Assembly: GCA_963775825.1 (NCBI GenBank)
Contig: CAVZKY010000079.1
Span: 62,001-126,000, forward strand
DNA from: Bog-532 sp963775825
GTDB lineage: Bacteria > Actinomycetota > Actinomycetes > Streptosporangiales > Streptosporangiaceae
Reading direction: 5' to 3'
Length of the DNA stretch: 64,000 nucleotides
Shown: positions 16,457 to 25,823 of the stretch, piece after piece
How positions within the stretch are numbered: position 1 is the first letter of the stretch
Layout: each line of letters starts with the position of its first letter
Translations under genes and position numbers: made by a program
The notes under the pieces: generated by a model
What the model saw: the letters and a program-made list of their open reading frames with translations, nothing else
Told to the model about the DNA's origin: nothing
Databases searched by the model: none

Positions 16457-16777
16457 TCACAGGGGGTCAGGGAGTCCTTCGATCGACCGTCGCCGCTTTC
16501 CCCGCCGAGGCACACCCGCGTCGAACAGTGATTTCGAATTGCCGGACCGAATGTGAACTATCCCGGCGAGATCGGTCGTAAAAGCAGTTAAGCCCGCAAA
16601 GGAGCATAGCCAGGGGAAGGGAAATCCAATGAGCGCAACAGCATTGGCAATTGGCCACAAAAGAGAAAACCAGGTGGCGGAGATCCTCCAAGCCTCAATC
16701 AACCGGTTGAGCAGCAGCGCCCAATCCGCCACGGCGAGGCCCGCGAGTACGAAACTGTCCAGCAGTGGAGTAGGCAT
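16457..16777 (-). CDS. Possible small membrane protein, 106 aa
   Basis: The frame encodes three hydrophobic stretches (SFVLAGLAVADWALLLNRLI, TWFSLLWPIANAVALIGFPF, LCSFAGLTAFTTDLAGIVHI) and a basic C-terminus. Codon use is less GC-rich than in neighbouring genes, as expected for acquired DNA. It overlaps the opposite-strand EcsC-like remnant by about 40 bases. No clear ribosome site precedes the ATG at 16777, and no family is recognised. It may be spurious. Confidence 0.33.
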   Translation of the reverse strand: MPTPLLDSFVLAGLAVADWALLLNRLIEAWRISATWFSLLWPIANAVALIGFPFPWLCSFAGLTAFTTDLAGIVHIRSGNSKSLFDAGVPRRGKRRRSIEGLPDPL

Positions 16778-17463
16778 CTACAGACCCGCATCGGCGGCGC
16801 GGCGCTTGGCACGTCGGTCATCCCGGACTGCATGGAGCAGGCATCGTCCTTGAGTTGCCCTACTTGTTCCGCCTGATGGGCCGCGGGGCCATCGGAACCG
16901 GTGAACTAGTGGGCGCCAAGATCGACGCCGAGGCTGATCTCACGGCCATCTTCGCTCTGTGGAGCGGTGCCATCAACAAGAGTGTGCTCGCCGCGGCAGC
17001 AGGGGGTGTCGTCATCGTGGACTCCATTGCCTACGCGGCTTTCGGAGCCAAGGTCCTGGCTCTGGGTTTCAAGCTCGGCGTCAAAGCCGCCGCAGCCGAC
17101 ATCGGCGGGGTGGCCGGAGCGGCCATCAGTGCCGGTGCCGGACCGGTCGGCAGTATGCTTCAGCCGATCTTTGGCCATGTCCTCGGCAAGATCTCGGCAA
17201 GATCTCGGCCAAGATCCAGCCAAATTGGCGCCAAGGCTCTTGTCGGGTTCGTTCCTCTCTTTGGTGCCGCCGTCAGCATCGGCATCAGCCTGTACATCCT
17301 GGACGAGTTCCTCACGTCGGCCAAGCTCTACTACCAGCAAAAGCTCAAGGATGTGGCGTGCAGTTCGGCGTGCAGTGAGGCCTCCGGGACCGGGGTCCGG
17401 AAGACGGGGCGTTGCGGTAGCTCGTCTCGGCCTCCACTAGCTCAGCCGGGATATGAATCTTGA
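16735..17463 (+). pseudogene. Possible EcsC-like membrane-associated protein remnant
   Basis: Two frames read together look like one protein: REYETVQQWSRHLQTRIGG and AALGTSVIP in one frame, then GAGIVLELPYLFRLMGRGAI in the next from about 16830. The latter runs through Gly/Ala-rich helices (VGFVPLFGAAVSIGISLYIL) to a stop at 17463. The pattern of a short helical entry, small-residue helices and a tail near YYQQKLKD recalls EcsC-family proteins, but the match is by eye only. A TTG-started frame at 16855 is the longest open piece. The frame switch near 16830 suggests decay, consistent with its place in the island. Confidence 0.35.
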
Positions 17464-17526
17464 GATACCGGAAGATATCGCGGCCCGCATGTTCGAGGTC
17501 GCCAAGCGAAACGCATGGAGGTAGAC

Positions 17527-18000
17527 ATGCGGAAGATTGCAAGCGTGGTCGCAGCCAGCGTTGGCCTGCGGGGAACGGACGCGGCGTGCCCAGATCGGCT
17601 TCGGTCGGGGCACGCCGTCAAAGCGGTCGTGGTCGAGCGGAACGAGAACGACAAGGTTACGAACTACAAGCTCCAGAACGCCGATCCGATGACCGGCAGG
17701 TTCGGCTACCTGCCGCTGGGTGACGGCGGCGTGTACGCGGTGAAGTGGACCAAGATCGGTAAGAACCAGGTCAACGGTACCGGCAAGTACACTGGGGACG
17801 GATGGGCAGCTACCGGAACGGCCGGTCAACATCCTGCTTACGGCAGCAACTACAAGTACACCAAGATCAGCATCACACTCGCGCAGTCGTGGTACGGCAC
17901 CACCAAGGGCAGCTACGGCTTACGGGCACGGCGCGCACCACACAACCGCGCAATCCACCTCGCGGTCAACGACCCGACCACCAACCTGATCCGGTACTAG
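17527..18000 (+). CDS. Hypothetical, possibly secreted protein, 157 aa
   Basis: ATG 17527 follows GGAGGTAGAC, a good ribosome site. The product starts MRKIASVVAASVGL, which looks like a signal-peptide beginning, but the hydrophobic core ends early at RGTDAAC, so export is doubtful. The remainder is Tyr/Gly/Lys-rich (GVYAVKWTKIGKNQVNGTGK, YGSNYKYTKISITLAQSWYG), reminiscent of small extracellular beta proteins. No known family. The next hairpin (18008-18025) would end its transcript. It is the best preserved non-transposon gene of the island. Confidence 0.45.
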   Translation: MRKIASVVAASVGLRGTDAACPDRLRSGHAVKAVVVERNENDKVTNYKLQNADPMTGRFGYLPLGDGGVYAVKWTKIGKNQVNGTGKYTGDGWAATGTAGQHPAYGSNYKYTKISITLAQSWYGTTKGSYGLRARRAPHNRAIHLAVNDPTTNLIRY

Positions 18001-18007
18001 AAATAAT

Positions 18008-18025
18008 GCGCCACTGGCGTGGCGC
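18008..18025 (+). terminator. Short stem-loop after the 17527-18000 gene
   Basis: GCGCCAC (18008-18014), loop TGGC, GTGGCGC (18019-18025). A seven-pair GC stem starts seven bases after the stop codon. Confidence 0.5.
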
Positions 18026-18225
18026 GCCGTTGGATCGCAGGTCGCGCGGCTGGAGCCGTGCTGACCGGTGGGTGCGGGGTTAGGGTGGTGGGGCAGGGTG
18101 GAAGTGCACAGTTGTGCTGGCGCGCGAACGTCGTCACGGTTGCTATGGACGTTCGAGGCGCGTCTAGACGACCAATTCCAAGGGATTCCTGGTGGATACG
18201 AGGCGAGGGCGTCCAAGATCAGTTT

Positions 18226-19127
18226 GTGACGACTGACATGGACACCCTCGCTACCGCACTGTACGTGAGAACTGATGACCTGCTGAAGGGATCGCCGCAG
18301 CTCGCGCCGTGGCGGCCGGAGGCGGGCATCTGACCGCAGCTCAGTGACGAGGAGCTGGTCACCCTTGCCGTGATGCAGGCCCGCTGGGGTTCACCTGCGA
18401 GGACAGCTGGCTGCGGCACGCCCGCGCTCACTGCGGCACTGTCCCGTACCTGAGCAGCGGCTATAACAAGCGCCTGCGCGCCGCCGCGCCGATGATCCGG
18501 TCCTGTATCCGGGTCCTGGCCTCCGATACCACCGTATGGACCGACGACGTGTGGGTCGTCGTTCGACCCGGTGGAGTGCGGCCGCTCCCGTGAGACCGCC
18601 AAGCGTTCTGAGCTGGCCGGATGGGCTGAGTACGGGTACTGCGCCAGTCACTCGCGCTACTTCTGGGGATTGCGCCTGCACCTGGTGTGCACCCTGCAGG
18701 GCCTGCCCGTCGCCTTCGCCCTGACCGGCGCGAAGGCGGACGAGCGCGAGGTGCTGGCCGGCATGTTCACCGCCGCCCGGACCTGGTCATCGCCCGGCCC
18801 GGCCAGACCCTCATCGGCGACAAGAACTACTACGGTGCCGCCTTCGAGGCAGCCATGGCCTGCGAGGGGATCAGGCTGCTGCGGCCCGCCCGCAAGGGCG
18901 AGCCCGCCCGGGCCGGCGCGCACCTGTTCAAGCCGCTGCGCCAGATCATCGAATCGGTCAACGACACCTTCAAAGGCCAGCTTGACCTGGAACGGCACGG
19001 CGGCCACACGCCCGGCGGAGTGATGGTCCGCGTCCTGCAGCGCATCCTGGCCCTGACCGCCGCGATCTGGCACAACGACACCACCGGGCAGCCCGTCCTG
19101 CGATCGCTGGTGTCTTACGACCACTGA
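18226..19127 (+). pseudogene. IS982-family transposase remnant
   Basis: Pieces of one IS982 transposase appear in order in three frames. VTTDMDTLATALYVRTDDLL gives the start, then GYNKRLRAAAPMIRSCIRVL and DTTVWTDDVWVV, then PVECGRSRETAKRSELAGWA and YCASHSRYFWGLRLHLVCTL, then IARPGQTLIGDKNYYGAAFE, and finally RQIIESVNDTFKGQLDLERH to a stop at 19127. At least three frameshifts separate them. The Asp of TDDVWVV and the Glu of the last part belong to the DDE site, but no continuous enzyme can be made. I could not identify the terminal inverted repeats. Confidence 0.82.
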
Positions 19128-19236
19128 CCTTGGAATCAGTCATCTAGAGCGTCGGGCACCTGCTTGAAGAGCTGTAGGGCTCGATCAGCTCGGCGGGCTC
19201 GGCGATTACCTGAGATCCTGCAGAACAGAAGCCGGG

Positions 19237-20449
19237 TCACGCCGGCCCCTCTTCTATGTCCGCGGTCCTGTCGACGATGGCCCCGTTCAGGATCACCGCG
19301 GCGACGCGGCGAAGGGCGCCGATGTTATTCAGCGGGTTCCCGTCCACGAGAAGCAGGTCGGCGTCATAGCCTGCGCGCAGGCGGCCCTTGTGTTCGCCCA
19401 GCCCGCAGCTTTGGGCCGCGCACGAGGTGGCGGCGGCCAGCGCGTCGGCGGTCGATACGCCTCCGGCCACGAGATCCGCGACTGCCTCGGGTAGAACTCC
19501 GTGCGGCTTTCGCGGGCTGATGCCCCCGTCGCTGCCGGAGATCAGCCGCACACCTGCCCCGTGCATCCGGGCCGCATGGGCTTCCGCGCCTCCCAGGTCC
19601 CGCCGGTGCGCTGCCTGATGGCAAGGACCGCGGCCGGTGGTGCGATCCGGCCGCCCGGCCCAGCGGCGGACACACCACAGTTTCGCGGGAGGCCAGCCGC
19701 TCCAGCAACCGGTCAGGCATCTGGATGCCCGACGGGGTCAGGCAGGTGCAGTGCTCGATGCCGTCATCCGCCGCGTTCCACCGCCTGGCCGATCTCTGGC
19801 TGGCCGTGCACGTGCGCGGTCACCGGCAACCCGGCCGCATGCGCCTTCTCCACGCTACTCGCCGCTCTACCAGCTGTGAACTGGCACAGCAGCGGGTATG
19901 AGCCCGGCGTCATGACCCCGCGACTGGCACACCTCGACCAGGGCGGACTCGTGCTGGACGCGGCCGCGCACAGCCCGAAGCTGCTCCGGCCCGGTCGCCT
20001 CCCCGCCCATGTTCGCGCAATGCCCGTCGCGGCTGGTGATGGGCGGCCCCGATGCCACGATTGTCGGCGCCGCTGAGTGCGGGCCGGCCGGCGTACTGGT
20101 CCGGCTCCTCCAGTCCAGCACCGCTGCCCGGCGGTCACCCAGGTCGCGGACCGACGTCACACCGGCGGCGAGCTGACCCGCTAACGAATTGCTGATCACC
20201 CCGGCCAACCCCGGGTCGTCGTACTCGGGGAGCCGATCGAGGGCACCCGGGCGGCGCACGCGAGCTGGACGTGGGGGTACCACCCGGGACGCACCTGGTC
20301 AGCCGGGAAGTGCGCCAACTCGACATCGGCTGGCAGACCGTGGCATCCCGTCCTACTGCGACGATGCGTCCCTCAGCAAGCAAGACGACCACGCCTCCGC
20401 GCACGAGGCGCTCACCGTCAAAGGCACGCTCCGCCCGAATTGCCAGCAT
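19237..20449 (-). pseudogene. Amidohydrolase (imidazolonepropionase-like), multiply frameshifted
   Basis: Fragments of one metal-dependent amidohydrolase lie in order on the minus strand. MLAIRAERAFDGERLVRGGV is the N-terminal beta sandwich. Further in, ISNSLAGQLAAGVTSVRDLG and IVASGPPITSRDGHCANMGG carry the His-containing barrel motif. The C-terminal third (19237-19566) holds the metal-site GVRLISGSDGGISPRKPHGV and AGYDADLLLVDGNPLNNI. At least three frame changes and stops break it. The family hydrolyses cyclic amides or related substrates; this copy cannot. It occupies the middle of the island between two IS elements. Confidence 0.78.
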
Positions 20450-21061
20450 TCCTGGCCTCCACTGCAGCAGGGCCGCCGACCCCGCTCCAAGGCCGCCCAC
20501 GAACGATAGTCGACCAAGATTCCACCCTGCGCCAGCACGGCCCTCTTGCCAGGAACAGGGACGGGAGGCGTGACCGTTACGGGAAGATGCCGAATCGCCG
20601 GATGCTGAGGTCAGCGCGACGAGCGGAGACCGTCGAAGAGGAGATAAGCGCACGTGCGGCGGGTCATAGGGATGCGGAACGAACCAGCCCAAGCACACGG
20701 GGCCGCCGCCTGGTTATCGGGTGGGTGGCGCAGCTGTGCGGCCGTAAGGCTAGCGCGGCCGCTGTGACAGGCCGCGCTGGCTGGGGAAAGGCAGGCGCCG
20801 GGAGAGGCAGGTCGCGCGGGCCGGGGCGGAGCGGGCCGTGCCCGTCTCCGGCGCCCGCGTGGTCTACCGCAGGACGGCCAGCTGCGCTCGTTTCGCCGCC
20901 GCCCCCGATCGGCCCGCCCCCGCGCCGCGCACCGCCCCCGCGCCGCGCACCGCCGCCGCGGGCGCTGTGGCCTGGCCCGGTAACCAGGTGCCCCTGGTGC
21001 TGCGGTGACTGCTGAGTCATTCGCCGGGCCGTACCCGGCGGCCCGGCACCGGCGCTCCCGG

Positions 21062-21086
21062 CTACCGGGAGCATTTTCAGGGATAT
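21062..21086. repeat. Left part of repeat unit copy 1, interrupted by the IS
   Basis: CTACCGGGAGCATTTTCAGG followed by GATAT is identical to 23103-23127. Here it runs into the IS at 21087; the rest of the unit resumes at 22950 after a TAT target duplication. The sequence is the left half of a near-perfect palindrome centred on GGATATCC. Confidence 0.88.
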
Positions 21087-22949
21087 GGCAGGGTCTGTTT
21101 TTAAGTTGGCGGTTTCGGGCGTGTCGTGGGCCGTCGCTGGCGTGGTTTGAAGTGTTCTGGCATGGTCTGGCCGTTTTCCGGGATGGTGAGGGTGCTGCCG
21201 GCCGCGGCGGCGTATTGCAGGAGTGCGGCTGGGGTGCGGGGGAGGACGGCTGGCGGCGGGGCGGTGGCGGGCAGCGGGACGCGGGCGCTGGCGAGGAGTT
21301 CGGCGGTCAGGATGGTGGCGTGGCTGATGGTGGCGGGATCGACGCCGAGCAGGACGCCGATGGCCCGGGTGGGCAGGTTCAGGTGGCCGCGGAGGCGGGC
21401 GGCGAGGATGTGGTCGGTGACGTCGAGCCTGCGGTTGCGGCTGGGGGCGCCGCCGTTGCGGACGGCGTTGACGCGGCGGCCGCCGCGGTGGGTGTAGTTC
21501 TGCTGCTCGCGGCGGGCGGCGAACGGGATTTCCAGGGCCGCGGCCACCGATTCCAGGTCATCGGGCTGCATACCGGTCAGCGCGGGGTGGTTCAGGGCAT
21601 CGCGCGGGACGCGGCCGGGGCGTTCGGGGGCGGGCTCCGGTTCCGGGGCGGGCCGGGGGGCGGGCAGGAACGCGTAGTTCCACTCGCCGTGGAAGGGATC
21701 CCGCTCCAGGACGCGGTCCTGCAGGCAGGTCATCCGCGCGTCGCTGATCTCGATCCCGGCGGGGTAGACGTTATCGTCGCGGACGGCGGTGCACTTCGGC
21801 CGCCGGCGTGACGGTGGCGGCGATCCCGGCGACGGCGTCATCGACGGTCATCAGGGGCCGGCCGCGCCAGGTCCTGGTGACGTGGCAGAACATCCGGTGC
21901 TCAATTTTGTTCCACTTGGACGTGGCGGGCGGGAAGTGGCACACCTCGATCCGCAGCCCGGTCTGCGCCGCGAGGACAGCCAGCTGGTCTTTCCACAGCC
22001 GGCAGCGGGCGCCGTTGGAGCCGCCGGAATCGGCGGTGACCAGCAGCCGGGTGGCGTGCGGGTAGCGGGCAGCGCCTTCCTGCTGCCACCACAGGCGCAG
22101 CGCGTTCACCGCGAACGCGCCGGTGTCGCAGCTGGTGCCGACCGACACGAACCCGCGGTTGGCAGTGATGTCATAGATCCCGTAGGGGGCGATCCGGGCC
22201 GTGTCCTGACCGGGGAAGGAGTGGTCGCCGACCTTTACCGGGTTCCCCTTCGGCCGCCACGTCTGGCCGTCCCGGTGAAACGGGCCGATGTACTCCTTCT
22301 TTTTCGTGTCCACGCTGATCACGGGATCCCCGGTATCGCGGAACCCCGTAATCTTCGCGTTGATGTGCCGGAACTGGGCGTCCCGGTCCGGGTGCTGCCT
22401 GCCCTCCAGCACCTTCGCCGGCGACTGCAGGCTGTAGCCCTCCCCGCGCATCAGCCGCGCGACCGCGTCCTTCCCGCAGGAAAAGCCCCGCGCGGCCACC
22501 CGGCCCGCGATGTCCCGCAGCGACAGCGAGCACCACGTGATCTCCGTCATCGGATCCCCGCGGGTGCCCTCATCCACGACCTGCAGGAACACCTCCTGTA
22601 ACCCCGGCTGCGCCTTCGCGGCCTCCGGCCGGCCTGCGCCCGGCCGCCGTGACCGCCCCGGCCACGGCTCCGCGCCGCCGGCCAGCTCACCGGCACCCGC
22701 CATCACCGTTGCCCGCGACACCCCGGCCGCCCTCGCGACCACGGCCGCCGCCGCGGCCAGCCCGCAGTCCCGCAGCGCTGCCTGCGCCCGCGCCTCCGAC
22801 CCCAGGTACAGCCGCCAGCCCCGCTCATCCGTATGCGGCCGGTACTCCGCGAACTTATCCGCCAGCACCGCCACCAGCGCATCATCGGTACCCATAGCGC
22901 AATCCTGCCACCCAAATCATGCAATGCCAGGTAAATAACCGACGCTGCC
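21087..22949 (-). mobile_element. ISAzo13-like insertion sequence, 1863 bp
   Basis: Terminal inverted repeats are visible: left GGCAGGGTCTGTTTTTAAG plus TTGG (21087-21109), and right (22927-22949, read inward) GGCAGCGTCGGTTATTTACC plus TGG, matching at 17 of 23 positions. TAT flanks both ends (21084-21086 and 22950-22952), giving a 3-bp target duplication. Removing the IS and one TAT rebuilds the sequence found intact at 23103-23144. It carries one transposase gene on the minus strand, now in two frames. Confidence 0.85.
21101..22895 (-). pseudogene. ISAzo13-family (Rhodopirellula-type) transposase, split by one frameshift
   Basis: The first frame (22895 down to 21771) encodes the helix-turn-helix and DDE core. 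Visible are SLSLRDIAGRVAARGFSCGK, DPVISVDTKKKEYIGPFHRD with the first Asp, LLVTADSGGSNGARCRLWKD with the second Asp, and CHFPPATSKWNKIEHRMFCH with the Glu of the DDE triad. At about 21800 the frame changes. The second frame continues CTAVRDDNVYPAGIEISDAR and RDPFHGEWNYAF, the family's normal C-terminus, followed by a Pro-rich region and a second HTH-like segment (THRGGRRVNAVRNGGAPSRN) to a stop inside the left terminal repeat. A programmed frameshift is possible but I see no slippery motif, so loss of function is the simpler reading. Confidence 0.82.
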
Positions 22950-23262
22950 TATCCGCTGAATACGCTCCCCATAGGCACCCGCGCCGCGGCCGGGGCACCT
23001 CCAGCGCCACAGCAGACCCAGCACGGCTCAGCCGCCCCGAGCCCAGCCCGGCGCCAGCACCCACATCCGGCCCACCCCCACGCCGACCTCGCCGGCGCCC
23101 GCCTACCGGGAGCATTTTCAGGGATATCCGCTGACTACGCTCCCCATAGGCACCGGCGCCGCGACCGGGGCACCTCCAGCGCCACAGCAGACCCAGCACG
23201 GCTCAGCCGCCCCGAGCCCAGGGCGCCAGCACCCACATCCGGCCCACCCCCACGCCGACCTC
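22950..23262. repeat. Tandem duplication, unit about 175 bp
   Basis: 22950-23094 (TATCCGCTGAATACGCTCCC onward, through CACCTCCAGCGCCACAGCAG to GACCTCGCC) is repeated at 23125-23262 with one substitution near the start and a short deletion near 23220. The unit also includes the 25-bp segment at 23103-23127, whose first copy lies left of the IS at 21062-21086. No coding frame is shared by both copies. Confidence 0.85.
23108..23144. repeat. Near-perfect 37-bp palindrome (uninterrupted copy)
   Basis: GGGAGC and GCTCCC outer arms, TTCAG and CTGA inner arms, and a central GGATATCC. The other copy of this palindrome, split between 21067-21086 and 22950-22969, holds the IS exactly at its centre. Confidence 0.75.
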
Positions 23263-23362
23263 GCCGCCACCACGCCATACACCAGCAACCCATCACCGGC
23301 GGGTTCCCTCCGCATCCCTATAACGAGCAACGAACGGCCGTGACGCCTCCGGCGGGGCGCTC

Positions 23363-23381
23363 CGAATCCCACGCCCTCCGC
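23363..23381 (+). other. attR: duplicate of tRNA-Ser 3' end
   Basis: CGAATCCCACGCCCTCCGC, identical to the 3' end of tRNA-Ser(UGA) at 15975-15993. No tRNA body lies upstream here: flanking bases GGCGCT on the left and TGACTT on the right differ from the tRNA copy. This marks the distal end of the island. The remaining sequence 23263-23690 holds no supported gene. Confidence 0.82.
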
Positions 23382-23690
23382 TGACTTGCACGAACGCGCT
23401 TTGTGGGGTCGGCCGGACATACCCGGCCGACCCGGAACGCCGGAGATGGACGCACAGTCGGCAGCCCGTCGCCATCGTCGCCTGGCTCGTCCCGCCCGCC
23501 GCAGCTAGCGTCACCACACCATCAAGCCACGTCGTTACAGCCGCAAAGTAAGTGACGATCAGTGATCAACTGTGTACTGTAATGCACAACCAAGCGGGGC
23601 ATTTCGCCGAACACCACCGGGGAACTTCGGCGAGCGCCATCACGGTTGGACCGAGTTGCTCCGGGGGGCCGATGCTGCAGCGGGGCATCA

Positions 23691-24845
23691 GTGGCCAGGG
23701 TCGACCCATACCGAAGTCAGCCGCGCCATCGGGCCAGGCGGCCTGCCGGCCGGGCCGCCTGGTGGCTGCTGGATCTCAGCCCCGGCGACCGGGCCGCGCT
23801 CGGCATGTGGGCCGCCGCGCACCTGGCCCTTTTCGTCCTCGCCTGGGCGGCCGCGTGGGTGTACCGCACCACTCCCGGCCACGCGCCGCTGACCGGGGTG
23901 TACGAACACTGGGATGCGGCCCTGCTGCGGAACATCGCCCAGTACGGCTACTTCTCGCCGCACTCAACGGCGAACAACACCGTGTTCTTTCCCGGCTACC
24001 CGATGACGCTGGCGGTGGTGCACCTGATCCTGCGCAGCTGGGTGCTGTCCGAGCTGGTCGTCGCGGGCGTCGCGGGCTGTTTTGCTGTCATCTCGCTGTC
24101 CCGGCTCGCCGGGGGGCGCCGTGCGGTGCTCTACCTCCTGACCGCACCCGCCGCGATCTTTCTGCTGGTCGGGTACACCGAGTGCTTGTTCCTGGCGCTC
24201 GCGATCCCGGCCTGGCACGCCGCGACCCGCGGCCGGTGGTGGCGCGCCGCGCTGGTGGCGGGACTGACCGGGCTGGTGGGTCCGGACGCCGTCTTCATGA
24301 TCCCGGCGCTGGCCGTGATGGCCCTGACCGGACCGCGCGGGCAGCGTCTGGCGAACGCCGGGAAAGCCTGCTGCGCCCTCGCCGGACCGGCGGCCTACGA
24401 GATCTACCTGACGGCGTGCACCGGCACCTGGGACGCCTGGGCCAAGGCGCAGCAGGCCGGCTGGGACCTGCACCTGGCCACACCGATCCAGGCACTGAAG
24501 ACCACCTGGTGGGCGGCGTTCCGGCACCCGTTCAGCGCCGCCTACGCGTTCGAGTTCCAGCTGGAGCTGGCCGCGATGGCCGCGATGCTCCTGGCCACGC
24601 TCGCGTTCCTGTGGTGGCGCCGCTGGCCCGAGGCCGTGTACTGCGGGCTCGCCGCGCTCGCGCTCGGCACGCAGACCTGGTACCAGGCCTGCCCGCGCAC
24701 GCTCCTGGTGCTGTTCCCGGTCTGGATCGCGCTCGCCGGGCTGGAAGCGCGCCGGACATGGGTCCGGTACGTGTACCTCAGCGTGAGCGCGCCGCTCGCC
24801 GCCGTGGTGGGGCTGTTGTTCCTGTCGTACCAGTGGGCAGGCTGA
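23691..24845 (+). CDS. PIG-V-like mannosyltransferase, polytopic GT-C protein
   Basis: About 384 residues with roughly ten membrane helices. The loop after the first helix carries GVYEHWDAALLRNIAQYGYF, the acidic motif typical of PIG-V/GT76-type mannosyltransferases, then FFPGYPMTLAVVHLILRS and GYTECLFLALAIPAWHAA, both family features. In actinomycetes such proteins transfer mannose from polyprenyl-phosphate-mannose on the outer face of the membrane. GTG 23691 is the preferred start; a TTG at 23646 would add 15 residues. It is the first chromosomal gene after the island and stands alone. Confidence 0.82.
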   Translation: MARVDPYRSQPRHRARRPAGRAAWWLLDLSPGDRAALGMWAAAHLALFVLAWAAAWVYRTTPGHAPLTGVYEHWDAALLRNIAQYGYFSPHSTANNTVFFPGYPMTLAVVHLILRSWVLSELVVAGVAGCFAVISLSRLAGGRRAVLYLLTAPAAIFLLVGYTECLFLALAIPAWHAATRGRWWRAALVAGLTGLVGPDAVFMIPALAVMALTGPRGQRLANAGKACCALAGPAAYEIYLTACTGTWDAWAKAQQAGWDLHLATPIQALKTTWWAAFRHPFSAAYAFEFQLELAAMAAMLLATLAFLWWRRWPEAVYCGLAALALGTQTWYQACPRTLLVLFPVWIALAGLEARRTWVRYVYLSVSAPLAAVVGLLFLSYQWAG

Positions 24846-25065
24846 GGAACCGGGTCATGCTCTCTGGTGACGGCCAGCTACCCGCCCCCGCGGCGACCAA
24901 CTCGGCGTCGTCAGCGACCAGGGTCCGGCCGTCGGCGCTCATTCCGCAGGCGGGATCGCCACCGGCATACCCGCCATTGCCGGCCTCGGTCAGCCTGCCG
25001 TTGTGGAGGTAGCCGCAGAGCATCGAGCGAGACCTTTGGACCGGTCGGGGTCGACGCGGGTGTGA

Positions 25066-25335
25066 TCAGCTAATTTGCCAGCCGTCGGTAAAGACGGCGC
25101 GGACCAGGTCGCGAAGCGGGCCGACGAGATCCCCCTCGGCGACCTGGGCGACGCGTTCGTCGGCCGCGATCTCATAGACCGGTTCGCCGGGATGCGGCCG
25201 GTACGGCGGCGGCAGATCCAGCCTGGCCTGTTCGGCGAGGCGCTCCCAGCGCGCGGCGTCCCGACGGCCGGTGGTGTCCAGCACCGCACGGCGGATCGTT
25301 CCGTCCCCGTTGACCTGCGTAATCTCGCATTTCAT
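25066..25335 (-). CDS. Small emfourin-like protein, 89 aa
   Basis: The product begins MKCEITQVNGDGTIRRAVLD and contains ARWERLAEQARLDLPPPYRP, then YEIAADERVAQVAEGDLVGP and LRDLVRAVF. The order of an N-terminal beta hairpin, a helix ending near L-P-P, a strand and a final LRPLV-type helix resembles emfourin, the inhibitor of protealysin-like metalloproteases. The resemblance is by eye. Start ATG 25335 has GAGGG upstream. No protease gene is adjacent, so a stand-alone role would be unusual. The stretch 24846-25065 beside it holds no gene I can support. Confidence 0.5.
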   Translation of the reverse strand: MKCEITQVNGDGTIRRAVLDTTGRRDAARWERLAEQARLDLPPPYRPHPGEPVYEIAADERVAQVAEGDLVGPLRDLVRAVFTDGWQIS

Positions 25336-25534
25336 CGCCCTCATTTTGCCCGAAGCAGCTGAAATGGGGCTATCACCGGAGAGTAATCACCGGTGCGGAA
25401 ATAGCAAAGAAGACCACCGGCCACGGGGCACCTGGGGGCGCCTGAGCTGCGGCCGTCCCCGATCTGCAATCCCATTTGTCCTGATCGCCGTAGTTAAGGG
25501 AAACAACCCAGCTCTCTCAGAAGGAGCCTTTTCC

Positions 25535-25654
25535 GTGCGCATCACCGTCCGGCCTCATCTCCGCTCATCAGCCCACCGGCTGGTAGGCGGCAGCCTGCTC
25601 CTCGGCGTGGTCAACACCGCGGCCGCGGACACCCCAGCCAGGAGACGCAGATGA
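25535..25654 (+). CDS. Possible 39-residue small protein with strong ribosome site
   Basis: AGAAGGAG stands eight bases before GTG 25535. The short product (VRITVRPHLRSSAHRLVGGS, then LLLGVVNTAAADTPARRRR) has a weak hydrophobic core between basic ends and could be a truncated signal peptide or a small membrane peptide. No homologue family is recognised. It lies in the leader region of the ECF sigma gene. The strong Shine-Dalgarno is the only real evidence. Confidence 0.3.
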   Translation: MRITVRPHLRSSAHRLVGGSLLLGVVNTAAADTPARRRR

Positions 25655-25823
25655 GAGAAGGCCCGGAATGACCTGCACCAGGCCAGCCGGCGGCCATGGC
25701 GGCGGCCAGGTGGGCGGGGCGTGCCCGCCCAGCCGTGGGCGGACTGACAATATGCCAGGAAATGGGAGAAATTTGAAGGGCGGAACGGCAATCCATCGAC
25801 GCCGCGGGCCCGTATGGGACAGT

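Larger units (their letters stand above)
15993..23381. mobile_element. Decayed integrated genomic island at tRNA-Ser(UGA), about 7.4 kb
   Basis: Bounded by a perfect 19-bp repeat of the tRNA 3' end. Inside, coding is sparse and broken: an AT-richer stretch near 16200-16800, a possible EcsC-like remnant, one small possibly secreted protein, an IS982 transposase remnant with several frameshifts, a multiply broken amidohydrolase, tandem duplications and one ISAzo13-like IS. No integrase, excisionase or replication gene is present, so it cannot now move by itself. Ordinary chromosomal genes resume at 23691. Bases 16045-16456 hold nothing I can support; 20450-21061 is low-complexity G/C with a duplicated 19-base unit near 20917-20955. 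Confidence 0.75.

Noticed and set aside
20664..21074. Minus-strand frame rich in Gly/Arg/Pro
   Set aside because: Its repeated GGGARRGGG pattern comes from duplicated CCGCGCCGCGCACCGC DNA, not from a protein.
24778..25023. Minus-strand 81-codon frame after the PIG-V gene
   Set aside because: Overlaps the end of the mannosyltransferase; Thr/Arg-rich end and no ribosome site.
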